Assembly: GCA_017512885.1 (NCBI GenBank) | Contig: JAFWEP010000001.1 | Location: forward strand, 1-64,000 | DNA length: 64,000 nucleotides | DNA from: Erysipelotrichaceae bacterium | GTDB lineage: Bacteria; Bacillota_I; Bacilli_A; Erysipelotrichales; Erysipelotrichaceae | Direction of reading: 5' to 3' | Shown: positions 8,901 to 19,200 of the stretch, piece after piece | Numbering within the stretch: the first letter of the stretch is position 1 | How the letters are laid out: the number at the start of each line of letters is the position of its first letter | Made by a program: the position numbers and the translations under genes | Notes under the pieces: generated by a model | Told to the model about the DNA's origin: nothing | Database searches by the model: none | Seen by the model: only the letters and a program-made list of their open reading frames with translations

Positions 8901-10582
8901 ACATTTTCGAAAAGTTTTGTTTCTTTTAGCATGGAAGAGGATATGTATTTCGATTGCGAAAGCAAGCCAAATAACTCTGACCATTTGGCCACATCATCAC
9001 GTTTATTTACATACAGATGATATCTATTGTTTATTGCGTTAATAATAAACTTCAGGTCCTTGTAGTAACTCAGCGTGTTTTCAAGTTCGCCTATCAATCT
9101 ATCTTTTTCTAAAACAGACGAAGGCGTTGCTTTAAAACCATTCCATGGATACAGGTGGTAATCGCTGCCAACTACTTTGGTGTATTCGGTGTATTCTTCC
9201 AAAACCAAAAGCGCACGAGAAAGATAATCTGTGTCTTTCTTCTCGATACCACTTATTTGATAGTTGAGATCCTCGGTATTCCTGAGTTTATAGTAATCCT
9301 CGTATAATTCAAAAAGGCTTTTATTTATTGGCTGATGTACTTTATGCAATTCTTTCGCATAGGTATCAAGCGTCTTTTGTGCCCCAATCTTCTCATCGAT
9401 CTTCGTGCTTGCAGTTTTGCTTATACCTGCGGTTCGTGCTGCCGTTAACGATTTGACGAGATTAGCAATTACTTCTTTCTTGTTCGACTTATAGCTGTGT
9501 AGCTCAAGGCAAAAATCGTCTATGCCAGCCTGTTTTAACTTATCAAATACAACGTTTAACGCTGCCAGTTTCTCTGATACAAATAAGACCTTTTTCCCTT
9601 GCCCAAGAAGTTCAGCAATTATGTTTGTAATTGTTTGGCTTTTTCCAGTACCCGGAGGCCCTTGAAGCACAAAACTCTTACCCGCTCTCGCCATTTCGAT
9701 CGCTTCAATTTGACTGGAATCGGCATCAACAACATTTAACAGATTTACTATGGGATTAGGATCTCTTTCGAATTCGTCCGAATAGCCATCAAATGTATTA
9801 TCTTCGATTGGCTCATTCAGAATGCTCAGCACATTCTTGTTTTGAAGAATTGTTTTTTCGTTATCAATGATGTCCCGATACATATTGATTTTAAGAAACG
9901 AGAAGATTCCGAGTTTGCACTCGTTGCTGACTTCCCACGCCAACGGTTTAAGAACATCACGAATAGTATTTAAGTAGTTATTCAATCCTGATTGGCTCTC
10001 ATCATATTCCGGCAGTTTTAAACCTTGTTCTGTTTCAAGTTTGTACTGGAATGTTGGGTTAAGAATCATTTCGTCGAAACTAACCGTCATTTTATACTGT
10101 TCGAGTTGAGATTCTCTTTCTAAAGAAACCGGCACCAAAAGAACGGGAGCCTTATAGATGTCATTGGAGTAGCCGCTCTCTTTCCAATGAATAAACCCAA
10201 ATGCAATATATGCTACGTTAACGCCAGTTTCTTCCAGATGCTCTCTAGCCTTTTTATCGATACCTTTAATCGCGGCATCTGAATCAGTATGTACATTGAA
10301 CGCAAGAAGAGTCTTTTCGTCCTTTATCTTTCTCTCATACCTTTGCAGATAGTTTTCTTTTGTAACATAGCGCCTTTCTTCTTTTGATATATCATCAAAG
10401 TCCAGCTTAGGACTGTAGATATGAAACACCGAAGTTTTATCAAGTTTTGAGAATAGAGTATTTGAATTTGGCAGAAGAATCTCAGCAGATGCAGTTTTAC
10501 TATCTCTGAAATTGATCAGATTATTACGCTTACCAAAATCAAGCAACTTATTTGCGAGCAATTCTAATTTAGTGTTTTGCAT
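5969..10582 (-). CDS. Giant DUF4011-type superfamily 1 helicase with C-terminal nuclease
   Basis: A 1537-residue protein. The N-terminal ~270 residues match the DUF4011 region found before large UvrD/NAM7-like helicases. Walker A GPPGTGKSQTIT lies at ~308. Walker B FDEASQ and GDSKQMPP follow in the middle, then VQGDERD and NVAITRAK of the second helicase core. Residues ~1230-1310 form a PD-(D/E)XK-type nuclease (KIDLAL...LAVECDGASYH) of the MTES/Vsr-like group, and a DUF3320-like segment lies near ~1390-1450. The long middle is coiled-coil-like. Helicase-nuclease proteins of this build are frequent in anti-phage islands. GGAGG lies seven bases before ATG, and TTGTTT-17-TTATAA is a possible own promoter. 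The gene is AT-richer than the core genes. Confidence 0.85.
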   Translation of the reverse strand: MQNTKLELLANKLLDFGKRNNLINFRDSKTASAEILLPNSNTLFSKLDKTSVFHIYSPKLDFDDISKEERRYVTKENYLQRYERKIKDEKTLLAFNVHTDSDAAIKGIDKKAREHLEETGVNVAYIAFGFIHWKESGYSNDIYKAPVLLVPVSLERESQLEQYKMTVSFDEMILNPTFQYKLETEQGLKLPEYDESQSGLNNYLNTIRDVLKPLAWEVSNECKLGIFSFLKINMYRDIIDNEKTILQNKNVLSILNEPIEDNTFDGYSDEFERDPNPIVNLLNVVDADSSQIEAIEMARAGKSFVLQGPPGTGKSQTITNIIAELLGQGKKVLFVSEKLAALNVVFDKLKQAGIDDFCLELHSYKSNKKEVIANLVKSLTAARTAGISKTASTKIDEKIGAQKTLDTYAKELHKVHQPINKSLFELYEDYYKLRNTEDLNYQISGIEKKDTDYLSRALLVLEEYTEYTKVVGSDYHLYPWNGFKATPSSVLEKDRLIGELENTLSYYKDLKFIINAINNRYHLYVNKRDDVAKWSELFGLLSQSKYISSSMLKETKLFENVSNYQNLANTGQEVLIAKDRILQNYDESIFNIDSEKNAKELKVQFSSPFKRFFNSDYKTFINQIRMIKKDNGKISYQDAVSLMDELNSYHELVTKFDSIETIITTDFSKEYEGVSTDWQRFNEEIGRLGDILKALEIGDFEKINDDQLESERDAFRDFNQKLSELIEQEAKEKAVIAECFEKDILDFDKSSIEYVISKLDKCLSEPDGVDNWIGFRHLLSNAKEQELIPFIERIIEEGIYPENVPRVFQKVFYKNWIQYIVFSDQTIRTFDKAIQDAAMRRFQQADREQFEINKAIIKSRLSETRPNIAYAAAGSALSILMREGQKKRKQMTVRNLMLTIGELIQRIKPCFLMSPLSVSTFLGNGAIHFDSVIFDEASQIFPQDAIGSIYRAEQLIVVGDSKQMPPSNFFNVSLDGSEYDDDAIEDIGDFESILDICSVSMPQRRLSWHYRSRNEDLISFSNRNFYDNGLLTFPSPHFSDEENGISYFYVNGIFDRKSRTNRVEAERVVDLIYDHIKHCPDRSLGVVAFSVAQQDMIDNILSNRRIQKPECESFFNKSKKEPFFIKNLETVQGDERDTIIFSTAYAKDQNGVFYHRFGPLNNAGGERRLNVAITRAKINVQLVTSLHYYDIDLSRTSAEGARLLREYLDFAENGEAALQRSITVNPFDQFDSDFEMEVCEFLRSNGYRVDTQVGCSGYKIDLALRNKEDTRYILAVECDGASYHSSKNARDRDRLRQEVLERMGWKFYRIWSTDWFKHKENAKKDLLDRVERALSSGPTIQKDTNRAADTEQSDKNYEVNESPNKTIFEPYRVARVGYMPRYRSYVKLVFDILSVEAPVSEEYMMKKTSAYFDRTVVSSYVKDQYRKEMVNCHSYGIVRKDGFLYIKDRPIKFRTAGELEKREIASIAPEELAAGMYELLKINVSAEKTSLYHTLADQCGIKRVTEQSIPLFDKALRLNWRKINVNGDMLSINEESN

Positions 10583-10664
10583 AAGCGGCCTCCGGAATAG
10601 TGTGGATCCTTATAAATAATACCATATCGCTAAAACAAGCCTGTTGTGGGCGGCATTTATTCAA

Positions 10665-11140
10665 TCACTCTACGTCAACAATACTTCCTAAGTTTGCGTA
10701 GTACTCCACCAGGAATCTCTTTTCTTTTTTTGTGATCTCTTCTTTCTTCTCCTCGGTCAGTTCTCTCCAGAGCACCGGATTGAACGAAAGAATATTGAGA
10801 TCTTTGGAATAGTAGACGAATCGCTTTCTTTCGAATTTCTCGAAAGGATTGGAGAGGATCGACTGTTTCATCTTTGTCCTGTCATTCAGATATTCACGGT
10901 CCAGCACACAGTTTTTCCTGTCCACGGGCAATCCTTTATCCAGTCGGTCGATATAGAACGCACAGTAACGATCGATCAGTTCATCGATATTCACTTCTCC
11001 TTCTGTATCCGCCAGCTTCAGCATCGACAACATGAATATCAGTTTGAAGGAGAAAGTCAGTGTATTCTCGTCGATGAAATCTTCAAAGTCCTTCAGGATC
11101 GTAGAATCATCATGTTTCCCAAGTTTATGCTCAGTCCGTA
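10665..11140 (-). CDS. C-terminal part of the nuclease-helicase, in the -1 frame
   Basis: This frame is open from the A7 run of the upstream gene to TAA at 10665. It encodes a continuation (HDDSTILKDFEDFIDENT onward, ending ANLGSIVDVE) that looks like the usual C-terminus of DEAD/DEAH nuclease-helicases of this type. The first ATG in frame (11031-11033) lies in the middle of this domain and has no good ribosome binding site, so it is unlikely to be a separate gene. It is probably joined to the preceding frame by -1 slippage, or it is the distal part of a frameshifted gene. Confidence 0.6.
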
Positions 11141-13171
11141 TTTTTTTACATCTTCTTTCGAGAAGTATGGCACCATCCGGGAACCTATCGGCAGCTGCAA
11201 TGAGCTGATCGAGTTGTCTTTGCGATACCAGCTCATCAGCGAGGAAGTGCCGATAAACAGTTCTCTGGCTGCCTGTTCCGGAGAAAGATAATCGCCGTAT
11301 TTTTCTTCAAAGGTATAGATATCGATCTCCTGCATGGCAACTTCTGTTTCACTCAGGCCCAGGATCTCCAGATATTCGCTGTCATTGTTTTTGACGCCCA
11401 TAAAGTCTGAATACAGCGGAATATGCATCAGCGAGTTGAAGCAGATCGGAACCAGTTTTCCGGCATAGTTATCTACCACGTCGATAACGTAAAGACACTC
11501 TTTCCCGTCGTTCTTTCTGACGCCGCGTCCCATCTGCTGCATATACAGGACCTTGGAAAGGGTAGGTCTGGCCATGACCACGACTTCGGTCTGCGGTGAA
11601 TCCCAGCCTTCTGAGATCAGCTGACAGGAAAGCAGGAACTGGATCTCCTTGTTGGCATACTGTTCCAGGATCTCTTCGTTGTTCTTGTTGGAACCGAAGA
11701 CAGCCTTTGCCTTGAAACCGGCTTTCGTCATCATCTTCTCCAGCTTCTGTGCGTGTTTGACATTCACGCAGAAAACGATGCCCTGTTTATAGAAATCTTT
11801 TCTGGGAGAGAAATACTTCTTCAGTGTCTGAACGATAAGTTCATTCCGCGAATCTACGATCAGCGTCCTTTCCAGGTCGGCGCCGTTATAGTCCTTGCCG
11901 TTATAGCGGACCATAGAAAGATCAATATTGGAGATCAGCCGGTAACAACGGATGTTTGCAACGATGTCTTTGTCGATCGCTTCCCGGAGGGTCAGCTGCG
12001 TTTTGTACTGTCCGAAGATATCTTCCAGTTTCTTACGGTCCAGTCTCTCCGGTGTTGCGGTCAGGCCCACCAGGTACCTCGGTGTAAAGTACTGCAGTGT
12101 CTTTGCACAGTTAGCTGCCTGAGCGTGCTGGGCTTCGTCAAACAGGATATAGTCATACGCTTCCGGGGGCAGTTCATGGCGGCTTAAGAAGGTTCGGTTA
12201 TATAACTGTACCTTTATATATCCGTGATAATTCATGCGGCTGACGCGATCATTCCAGTCATCCCTGATAGCCTTCGTCGGAACCATGATGAGTGCATTCC
12301 GGATCCTGCCTTCATCGAACAGCCTGGTCATATCCTCAATAGCGATCTGCGATTTCCCGGAACCGGTCGGACATACTACCAGCGAGGTATTGATCCCTCT
12401 GCTGCGGGCCTCACTCAGTTCTTTCAGGGTATCTTCCTGATGTTCATAAAGGGCGAACGGTCTGCTTGCGCCAATCGTATGCGCATTCAAAAACCGGTTC
12501 TTCTCTCCCAGAAAAGAGCGCAGGGTATCAATCGCCTGATCCCGGAACTTCAGATTCTCAAAAGAGAAACGGTAGGTTTTAAAGCCCAGCATCGTTAGCA
12601 TGTTCTGCTTCTCCAGCTGTCTGCGATAGGCCTTTTCTTTGATGATCTGCGGATGATGATAACGGACGCCGTTCTCTTCTATCGCGTAGTTCCCGTCTTC
12701 CGTCTCTACGACATAATCCACGAAGGCATTCCTGCCGTTGTCCAATGAGAGCGAATACTCTTTCTGCAGATAACTCAGAGAATCGTTGCCGTATGCTTCC
12801 AGGAAGATATCTTCAAATTCCTTCTCCAGCGGTGTATTGTCTACATGACTTTTGTCAAAGGACCCGCCATTGTCGCTGATCTCTATGTTGTCCAGTTCAA
12901 CACTGAACCAGCTGTCGAGTTCCTTTTCAATATCCGTATCGTCAGAAACATAGAAACGCATCAGTTCGTCCGCTTTTGCCATCCAGACATTCTGCATCTC
13001 ACAGTATTTCGAGTATTCAAAAACCCTGTCCGAATCCAGACGGCAGAGATCGTGATCTAGGATCACGTACTTCTTATGGTTTCTGTATACAGAGGAGTAA
13101 TGTGTTTCGTCGTAATAGTAGTCTTCTACCCACTCATACCCTCTGTTTTCTAACGATCTTCTTTCACTCAT
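11093..13171 (-). CDS. Nuclease-DEAD/DEAH helicase (type III-like), frame-interrupted near the C-terminus
   Basis: 692 residues in this frame. Residues ~110-215 resemble a PD-(D/E)XK/DUF559-like nuclease (NAFVDYVVET...YAIEENG). A superfamily 2 core follows: Walker A CPTGSGKS at ~268, DEAQ at ~342, TATPER, and motif VI QQMGRGVRKNDGK. The frame stops at 11093, seven codons after GGGAAAC, while a -1 frame continues for ~145 residues with the expected C-terminal domain. Spliced in silico, the protein would have 835 residues. The start codon overlaps the methyltransferase stop (ATGA), so the two are translationally coupled. Function is inferred as defence or restriction-like from domains and neighbours. 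Confidence 0.8.
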   Translation of the reverse strand: MSERRSLENRGYEWVEDYYYDETHYSSVYRNHKKYVILDHDLCRLDSDRVFEYSKYCEMQNVWMAKADELMRFYVSDDTDIEKELDSWFSVELDNIEISDNGGSFDKSHVDNTPLEKEFEDIFLEAYGNDSLSYLQKEYSLSLDNGRNAFVDYVVETEDGNYAIEENGVRYHHPQIIKEKAYRRQLEKQNMLTMLGFKTYRFSFENLKFRDQAIDTLRSFLGEKNRFLNAHTIGASRPFALYEHQEDTLKELSEARSRGINTSLVVCPTGSGKSQIAIEDMTRLFDEGRIRNALIMVPTKAIRDDWNDRVSRMNYHGYIKVQLYNRTFLSRHELPPEAYDYILFDEAQHAQAANCAKTLQYFTPRYLVGLTATPERLDRKKLEDIFGQYKTQLTLREAIDKDIVANIRCYRLISNIDLSMVRYNGKDYNGADLERTLIVDSRNELIVQTLKKYFSPRKDFYKQGIVFCVNVKHAQKLEKMMTKAGFKAKAVFGSNKNNEEILEQYANKEIQFLLSCQLISEGWDSPQTEVVVMARPTLSKVLYMQQMGRGVRKNDGKECLYVIDVVDNYAGKLVPICFNSLMHIPLYSDFMGVKNNDSEYLEILGLSETEVAMQEIDIYTFEEKYGDYLSPEQAARELFIGTSSLMSWYRKDNSISSLQLPIGSRMVPYFSKEDVKKYGLSINLGNMMILRS

Positions 13172-13770
13172 CTACTTTTTCGAAGAAATACATTCAGCCA
13201 TTTTTCTTCACCACGACCAGGACGGACATCGGAGGTAATGCGCTGTTCCAGAACGGTATACCCGCCTACAAACTGCATAAGAACAGAAAACCTTTCTTCG
13301 TTCATATCCGTAAAGTATCTCCCGTTTCTATATCCTTCGAATGTTCCGTACTTGAAAGATACATAGAAAACGCCTTCCGGTTTAAGCGCCTGTTTTATAC
13401 GTTCCAGGATCTCCGGCAGTTCTGCAGAAGGTACGTGCAAAATGGATGCACAGGCAAAAACGCCATCGTACTTCTCACATTCATTCAGTTCATTGAACAG
13501 CATCTGCTTTACCGGGATGCCCGTTGTCTCTGTCGCGATCTTTACCATCTCTTCGGAACCGTCGGTCGCTTCGACCTGATAACCTTTCGAGAGGAAATAA
13601 CGGCTGTCACGTCCGGAACCGCAGCCAAAATCCAGGATCAGTGAACCAGGTTCCAGGTATTTCAAAAAACTGTCCTGGATATCCGTAAAACCGACATCAA
13701 GAGTCGTATTTGTAAAAGACTGTGAATGGGAATTGTAGTATTCCAGTGTATTCGTCTCGTTGTCTTTCAT
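13168..13770 (-). CDS. Class I SAM-dependent methyltransferase
   Basis: A 200-residue protein with SAM-binding motif I LDFGCGSGRD (46-55), an acidic residue at the end of the second strand (ATDGSEEM), and motif IV-like FACASILHVP. It belongs to the Methyltransf_11/25 type, which usually acts on small molecules or proteins. No NPPY or DPPY motif for DNA amino-methylation is visible. Its stop overlaps the start of the nuclease-helicase, so the two form an operon. An AGGAGG lies upstream of the start. Whether it modifies DNA, RNA or a metabolite cannot be told. It could be an accessory of the helicase system or a passenger. Confidence 0.8.
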   Translation of the reverse strand: MKDNETNTLEYYNSHSQSFTNTTLDVGFTDIQDSFLKYLEPGSLILDFGCGSGRDSRYFLSKGYQVEATDGSEEMVKIATETTGIPVKQMLFNELNECEKYDGVFACASILHVPSAELPEILERIKQALKPEGVFYVSFKYGTFEGYRNGRYFTDMNEERFSVLMQFVGGYTVLEQRITSDVRPGRGEEKWLNVFLRKSR

Positions 13771-14217
13771 ATAAACCTCCTGATGCAGCTGATCACTTAT
13801 AAACTAATTATACGTGTCCGATCCGAAGCGTTGTACCGCTAATCGCCAATATAAATGTCAAACACAAACTTTTTACTTCATACAACAAATATTTTTTGGA
13901 ATTAACCTGGAGTTCTCCAAAATCGGATAAAACGTGAGATAATTTTGATAGTTATTATCTAATACAAGGTTTATGTACAAAACATAAAGAAACACAAAAG
14001 ACCTTACAGTGCCTTCAAAAACTTCTCAACAAACCAGTTAATGTTCGAGCATCGCAAAGATATGATTCCCGAAACAATTGATACCGCATCTTAATACCGC
14101 CCGAGGTGAAAAAACGGCTGGCAGGTTATTTGGACTGTTAAGTTGATTTAATAGTAATGGATGGGTCGCTGTGAGAAAATGAAGTTAGTCATTTCTCGGC
14201 CATCAGGAGGTATATTG
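13771..14217. other. AT-rich intergenic region upstream of the Wadjet operon
   Basis: About 450 bases without a convincing gene, separating the leftward defence cluster from rightward jetA. AGATAAT/ATTATCT (13937-13943, 13954-13960) is an inverted repeat with a 10-base loop. TTGGAC near 14130 with an AT-rich -10-like stretch 16-17 bases on could be the jet promoter. The strong ribosome binding site of jetA (AGGAGG) lies at the end. Confidence 0.5.
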
Positions 14218-15627
14218 ATGAACCTGTTTGAAATAGTTGGCGATGACTTTTTCAAACCACTTACAAGCATTTATAGATCGATATATCTTCAGTGCATGAA
14301 GATCATTTTTGATTCCTACCGAACAGAATTATCTTACGGTATAGACCGCGAGCTACTGGTTCAGAAACTGACTTATTTCTTTGATGACCTAAATATTCGG
14401 GACATCCATTTTGAAGACACCGAGGAAGTATTGACTGATTCCAGGAATAAAGCCAGCACGTTTCTTAGAAAACTGAAAGAGTATGGGTGGGTCGAATACG
14501 AGACCGGGCCGGATCAGAGGGCTAAAGTCAATATGCCCACTTATGTCGTAACAATCCTACGGAGCTTCGAAAGCATTGAATCAGGAAAAGAAACCGAGTA
14601 TCAAAGCGAGATCTCTGCGATCTATTCGCTGCTGACGAATCCAGATCTTCTTCGAAATCCTTATCCCCAGGTCGTGAAGCCTGTTTATGACCGAACGGTA
14701 GAACTATTCACTGCCTTAAAGATGCTGAATTCCAGTATTAAAAAGTATATTGATGAGCTTACCGAGGACAAAACGGCCGAGGAAATCATTGCAAACTACT
14801 TCACCTATGCCGACAATATCGGTTCTAAAGCCTATCACCGTCTAAATACAAGCGATAACGTATCAAGATTCCGCAACATGATCTTGTCCAAACTCAATGA
14901 TATAGAAGGAAATCCGGACATCTTCGAGCGTGTGGCCTGGGGTTATCAGACAGTCGAGTCAGAACCGGATCTGGATAGCGCCAAAGACCAGGTAAGAAAA
15001 ATGATCAATGATATCCTTGATTACTTTAATTCCTACGATGCTCTCGCAGAAGAGATACGCAAGAAGCATAGTCGCTATCTGGGCAACACAGTTCGCCGGG
15101 CACGCTTCCTGCTCATGAATACCAACAATACCGAAGGGAAGATCAGTACGATCCTTCGATATATGGCGGATCAGTTGAACAAAGACGAAGAATCTCACCT
15201 GGACGAGGACGCTCCGGAAGAGATCTGTTCGCTCTTCAGCATATTCCCGCAAGGATTTATCAGCGAAGAGTCGATCAAATCCATGCCTGTATCTAGAAAG
15301 ATCACGGATGTGGAAGAGATATTCTCTCCGCTTTCACTGAGCGAAGAAGAAAGGAGAGCAATCAGACTCTCTGCCTACGAAAAGAACAAAAACCGCTTCA
15401 GCAAGAAAAACATTACGGCTTTTGTAAACGAACTGCTGAAAGATAAGGATCATGTGCTCGCCTCATCGATCGAGATAAACAGCCGACGTGACATGATCCG
15501 CGTGATCTTCATAAGTTTATACGGTCAGGGAAACAGATCGGAATATGAAGTAAAGCAAACCGACATGACCATAAGAAAACAGGGATTCATCTACAATGAC
15601 TTCGAAATAAGGAGGCGACGTAAATGA
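14218..15627 (+). CDS. jetA: Wadjet subunit JetA
   Basis: 469 residues from the ATG that sits eight bases after AGGAGG; an upstream in-frame ATG at 14161 has no such site. It matches the DUF5716-type JetA, the kleisin-like subunit with winged-helix ends that bridges the SMC heads. Wadjet is an SMC-family complex that senses and cuts small circular DNA such as plasmids. Its 3' end overlaps jetB (ATGA), the first of four tightly coupled genes. The subtype was not decided, because that needs comparison of all four families. Confidence 0.88.
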   Translation: MNLFEIVGDDFFKPLTSIYRSIYLQCMKIIFDSYRTELSYGIDRELLVQKLTYFFDDLNIRDIHFEDTEEVLTDSRNKASTFLRKLKEYGWVEYETGPDQRAKVNMPTYVVTILRSFESIESGKETEYQSEISAIYSLLTNPDLLRNPYPQVVKPVYDRTVELFTALKMLNSSIKKYIDELTEDKTAEEIIANYFTYADNIGSKAYHRLNTSDNVSRFRNMILSKLNDIEGNPDIFERVAWGYQTVESEPDLDSAKDQVRKMINDILDYFNSYDALAEEIRKKHSRYLGNTVRRARFLLMNTNNTEGKISTILRYMADQLNKDEESHLDEDAPEEICSLFSIFPQGFISEESIKSMPVSRKITDVEEIFSPLSLSEEERRAIRLSAYEKNKNRFSKKNITAFVNELLKDKDHVLASSIEINSRRDMIRVIFISLYGQGNRSEYEVKQTDMTIRKQGFIYNDFEIRRRRK

Positions 15628-16259
15628 TGGATGTACAGGATATTTTGGGAAATGTCCCAAAAGACAGATTCCGTTCCGTTATCAACTCACTTTTGAATGA
15701 GTGTTTTATCCTCAAGGGAGTTGCGGATACAGCATCTGATTACCGTTTTATCATGGCTAATACAGAAACGTTTGAGACCGTATTGGACCTCCTTGGCTAC
15801 GATCTGATCGTCCGAGACGATTTGGGAGTCATTACCGTCAATAATCCCGCCGGTACTGGCAGAGTACATTTTTCTAAACTTGAAAGTATCCTGGCTCTGA
15901 TCCTTCGGCTGCTCTACATCGAAAAAATGAAGGAACTGTCGCAGTCAAAAGAAGTGATCGTTCTTCTGGAAGAGATCTATGAAAAATACGATATGTTGAA
16001 ACTAGGGAAATTAGGAAAGCTGCAGATGTTGAATTCCCTGCGTTCCTTTAAACGTGTAAACCTTATCCAGAACCTGGATCGTCTCGATACTGGTAATATG
16101 GATATCCGTATTCAGATATATCCATCTATCATGCTGGCGCTGACCGCAAGCAGTCTTGACGATGCGTATAAACTGGCGCAGGAAAAACTGAACGAGTTCA
16201 GCAAGGGAGGTGAGGACGTTGACGATGCAGACGAACGATCAGATGAAGACATTGACTAA
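15624..16259 (+). CDS. jetB: Wadjet subunit JetB
   Basis: 211 residues of the DUF4194 type, the KITE-like small subunit that binds the JetA kleisin. The N-terminal part is a winged-helix-like fold. The C-terminus is very acidic (EDVDDADERSDEDID). AGGAGG precedes the start, and ATG overlaps the jetA stop. The 3' end overlaps the start region of jetC by about 40 bases. Confidence 0.87.
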   Translation: MMDVQDILGNVPKDRFRSVINSLLNECFILKGVADTASDYRFIMANTETFETVLDLLGYDLIVRDDLGVITVNNPAGTGRVHFSKLESILALILRLLYIEKMKELSQSKEVIVLLEEIYEKYDMLKLGKLGKLQMLNSLRSFKRVNLIQNLDRLDTGNMDIRIQIYPSIMLALTASSLDDAYKLAQEKLNEFSKGGEDVDDADERSDEDID

Positions 16260-19200
16260 GATCCGTCTGATCAACTGGCACTATTTCACTGACGAGACCA
16301 TCGATGTCCGCGGTTCAGTTTTGTTCAGCGGGGAAAATGCCTCCGGTAAATCTACGATCCTCGATGCGATCCAGCTGGTCTTAACGACCAACTCTACACG
16401 CTTCAATCCTGCGGCAAACGAAAGAAGCAAACGAAAACTAAACGGTTACGTCCGCTGTAAGACCGGCGAAGAGGGAAATACCTACATCCGGAACAGCGGT
16501 GCTGTAATCTCTTATGTTGCTCTTGAGTTCTATGAACAAAGCAAGAACAATTATTTCGTGATCGGGGTAAAACTTGATTCACCTGATGTCGAATCCGATA
16601 TCACCAAGAAATGGTTTACCGTTGAAGGGCCGATGGATTCTTTGTCTTTTATTGTGAACGGAAAACCGGCAATGGACAAAGAGTTTACTCAGAACGGAAG
16701 ACGAATTCAATTTGAGACCCAGGTCAGCCGAGCAAAGGATAATTTCAAAGTTCGCTTAGGAAGGCTGGACGATAATTTTGAAGAAATGATCATTAAATCC
16801 ATGGCATTCCGTCCCATGGATAAAGTAAAAGACTTTATCAATAATTTCATCCTTCCGAAGAACGTTATTCGAACAGAAGTGCTGCAGGAAAACATCCGCA
16901 ATCTGAAAGAGTTGCAGAATCTCATCAATGAAGTTAAAAAACAGATCGCCCAATTACAGGCGATCCTCAGCAAAGCAGACGAGATTGAACAGAAGAACTA
17001 TGACATTCAGGTGATCGATATCCTGATCAAGATTGCTAGGTTAGAAGATCTGAAGCAGAAGGCGGAGGCGCTGGTACAAAAGATCTCATCTGACCAAACA
17101 ATACTGGAAAACAACAAAAAGAAGCAGGAAACGCTGGAAGAGTCCTTAAACAGCGCTCACAGCAAGCAGGAGGAAGTTAAATTAGCTCTGCAATCCAGCG
17201 AAACCGGTCGGATGATCGATAAACTTAAAGAAAGCGTACGGATCCTTCGTTCAGATCTTTCCAAAGCAGAAAGCGAAGTTAATGCGTTTAAAACACATCT
17301 AAGTCATTTTTCCGTCGCTCTTGACAGTATCTCCGCAGACAAAAGATCATTGAACATTCTGCGCTCACTGAACTACACGACGGAAGAAAAATCAAACGAA
17401 CTGGAGAATATAAAGTCGATATTATCAGACGCAAAAAGGGAAGCTTATAACAATGTTTTTCAACTGAGCGAACGTAAAAACGAGCTAAACAGACAAGCTT
17501 CGGAATTGGAGACCAGAGTTGGAGAGCTAAAAAAGAATCGCTTTGTCTATGATGAAAACACTAACGCCTTGTTGAAAGCCATCAACGAAGAATACACCTC
17601 AAGACGAATCGATTCTAAAGCCAGAGTTTTTGCAGATCTTCTGGAAATCGAACTACCTGAATGGCAGGATGCCGTAGAAGGGTATCTTAATACTCAGAGG
17701 TTCAATATCATCGTGGATCCTGAGTACTACGATATTGCCTCAGAAGTCTATGACCGATTAAGAAAAAAGATACATACGGTCGGTCTGGTCAATACTGGGA
17801 AACTGATGAACGAGGAAAACAGCGATGTTTCAGGTACCCTTGCAGAATGTGTGTCTTCTGAAAACAGATTTGCCAGAGCCTACGCAGATTATCTGCTGAG
17901 AAGAGTAGTGCGCTGCGACTCAGTCCGCGAACTGAAGAACCACAGCATTGCAATCACAAAGACGTGCATGAAATATCAAGGACATGTCCTCTCAAAGATC
18001 AGTGAATCTGTTTATAGAAATCCGTTTATTGGTAAATCAGCTTTACAGATCCAATTGCAGAATGCGGAGAAGGAACTGAGTGATGTGCGCTGTAAACTAG
18101 CTGGTATCAGCGAAGAAAAGAAGAAGAACGATTTCGTCATCAATTGCATCGAGCAATGCAATTTTGACCGCGCCGCTTCTTTGATCACTTGCCAGGAAGA
18201 AATGCATGACATTAAACAGAGGCTCGCAAAAGAAGAGAGAGATCTGAAAGATGCAGAGAACAATCCAACGTTTATCGATCTCAAACAGAAACTCACTGCC
18301 GTTGAAGGTGCGATCGAAACGCTGCAGAATGAAATCAAAGCAGTCATAAAAAGCACAGCAACCAAAGAGGACGAGATCGTCAGAAATCAGAATGATTTAA
18401 AGGATAACGAAGAGTCGTTGCGAAATGCACAGTCTGAGATCGATTCGATCGCCGGATCAGCTCACCGGGCATACACCGATGCAACCGCACGCTATCAGGA
18501 AAATACGCGAACAAAAGATTCCCAGACCATCATCGATAACTACATGCCCCGCAGACAAACCTTGGTAAACCAAAGGGCCAGGATCAACGACTCTCTTATC
18601 GAACTGCAGGCACGTTATAAAGACGGTGATTTCGGCACAGGATTAGAAGTGATCAGCAATTACAGGGATGATTTGAATAAGCTGGAAAGATCAGACCTAG
18701 TCTCTTATGAAGACAAACTCGCTACGATCCAGCGTGACTGTGAGATCGAGTTCCGGGAGAACTTCTTAGCGAAGCTAAGGGAAAATATCGAACGTGCGGA
18801 AATAATCTTCTCCAGGCTCAACCGCTCACTGAAAGGGATCTACTATGGAGAGGATTCTTATAAATTCGAACTGTCTGCTAACAAGCAGAAACAAAGTCTC
18901 TACGACATGATCACATCGGATGTAAATGTTGCCGGAGAGAATCTTTTCTCCTCTTTCTTTGAAGAGAAGTATCACGAAGAGATGGAAGATCTGTTTGCCA
19001 AACTGACCGACGAAGATCTTAGCGATGCAAAAACGATCGATGAGTTAACAGACTACCGTTCGTATCTGGATTATGATATTCATGTCATCTCCAAAGAGGG
19101 AAGAATTCAGAAGTTTTCAAAGACTTACGCAGAAAAAAGCGGTGGCGAAACACAGACCCCGTATTATGTGGCGATTGCAGCCTCCTTTGCGCAAATGTAC

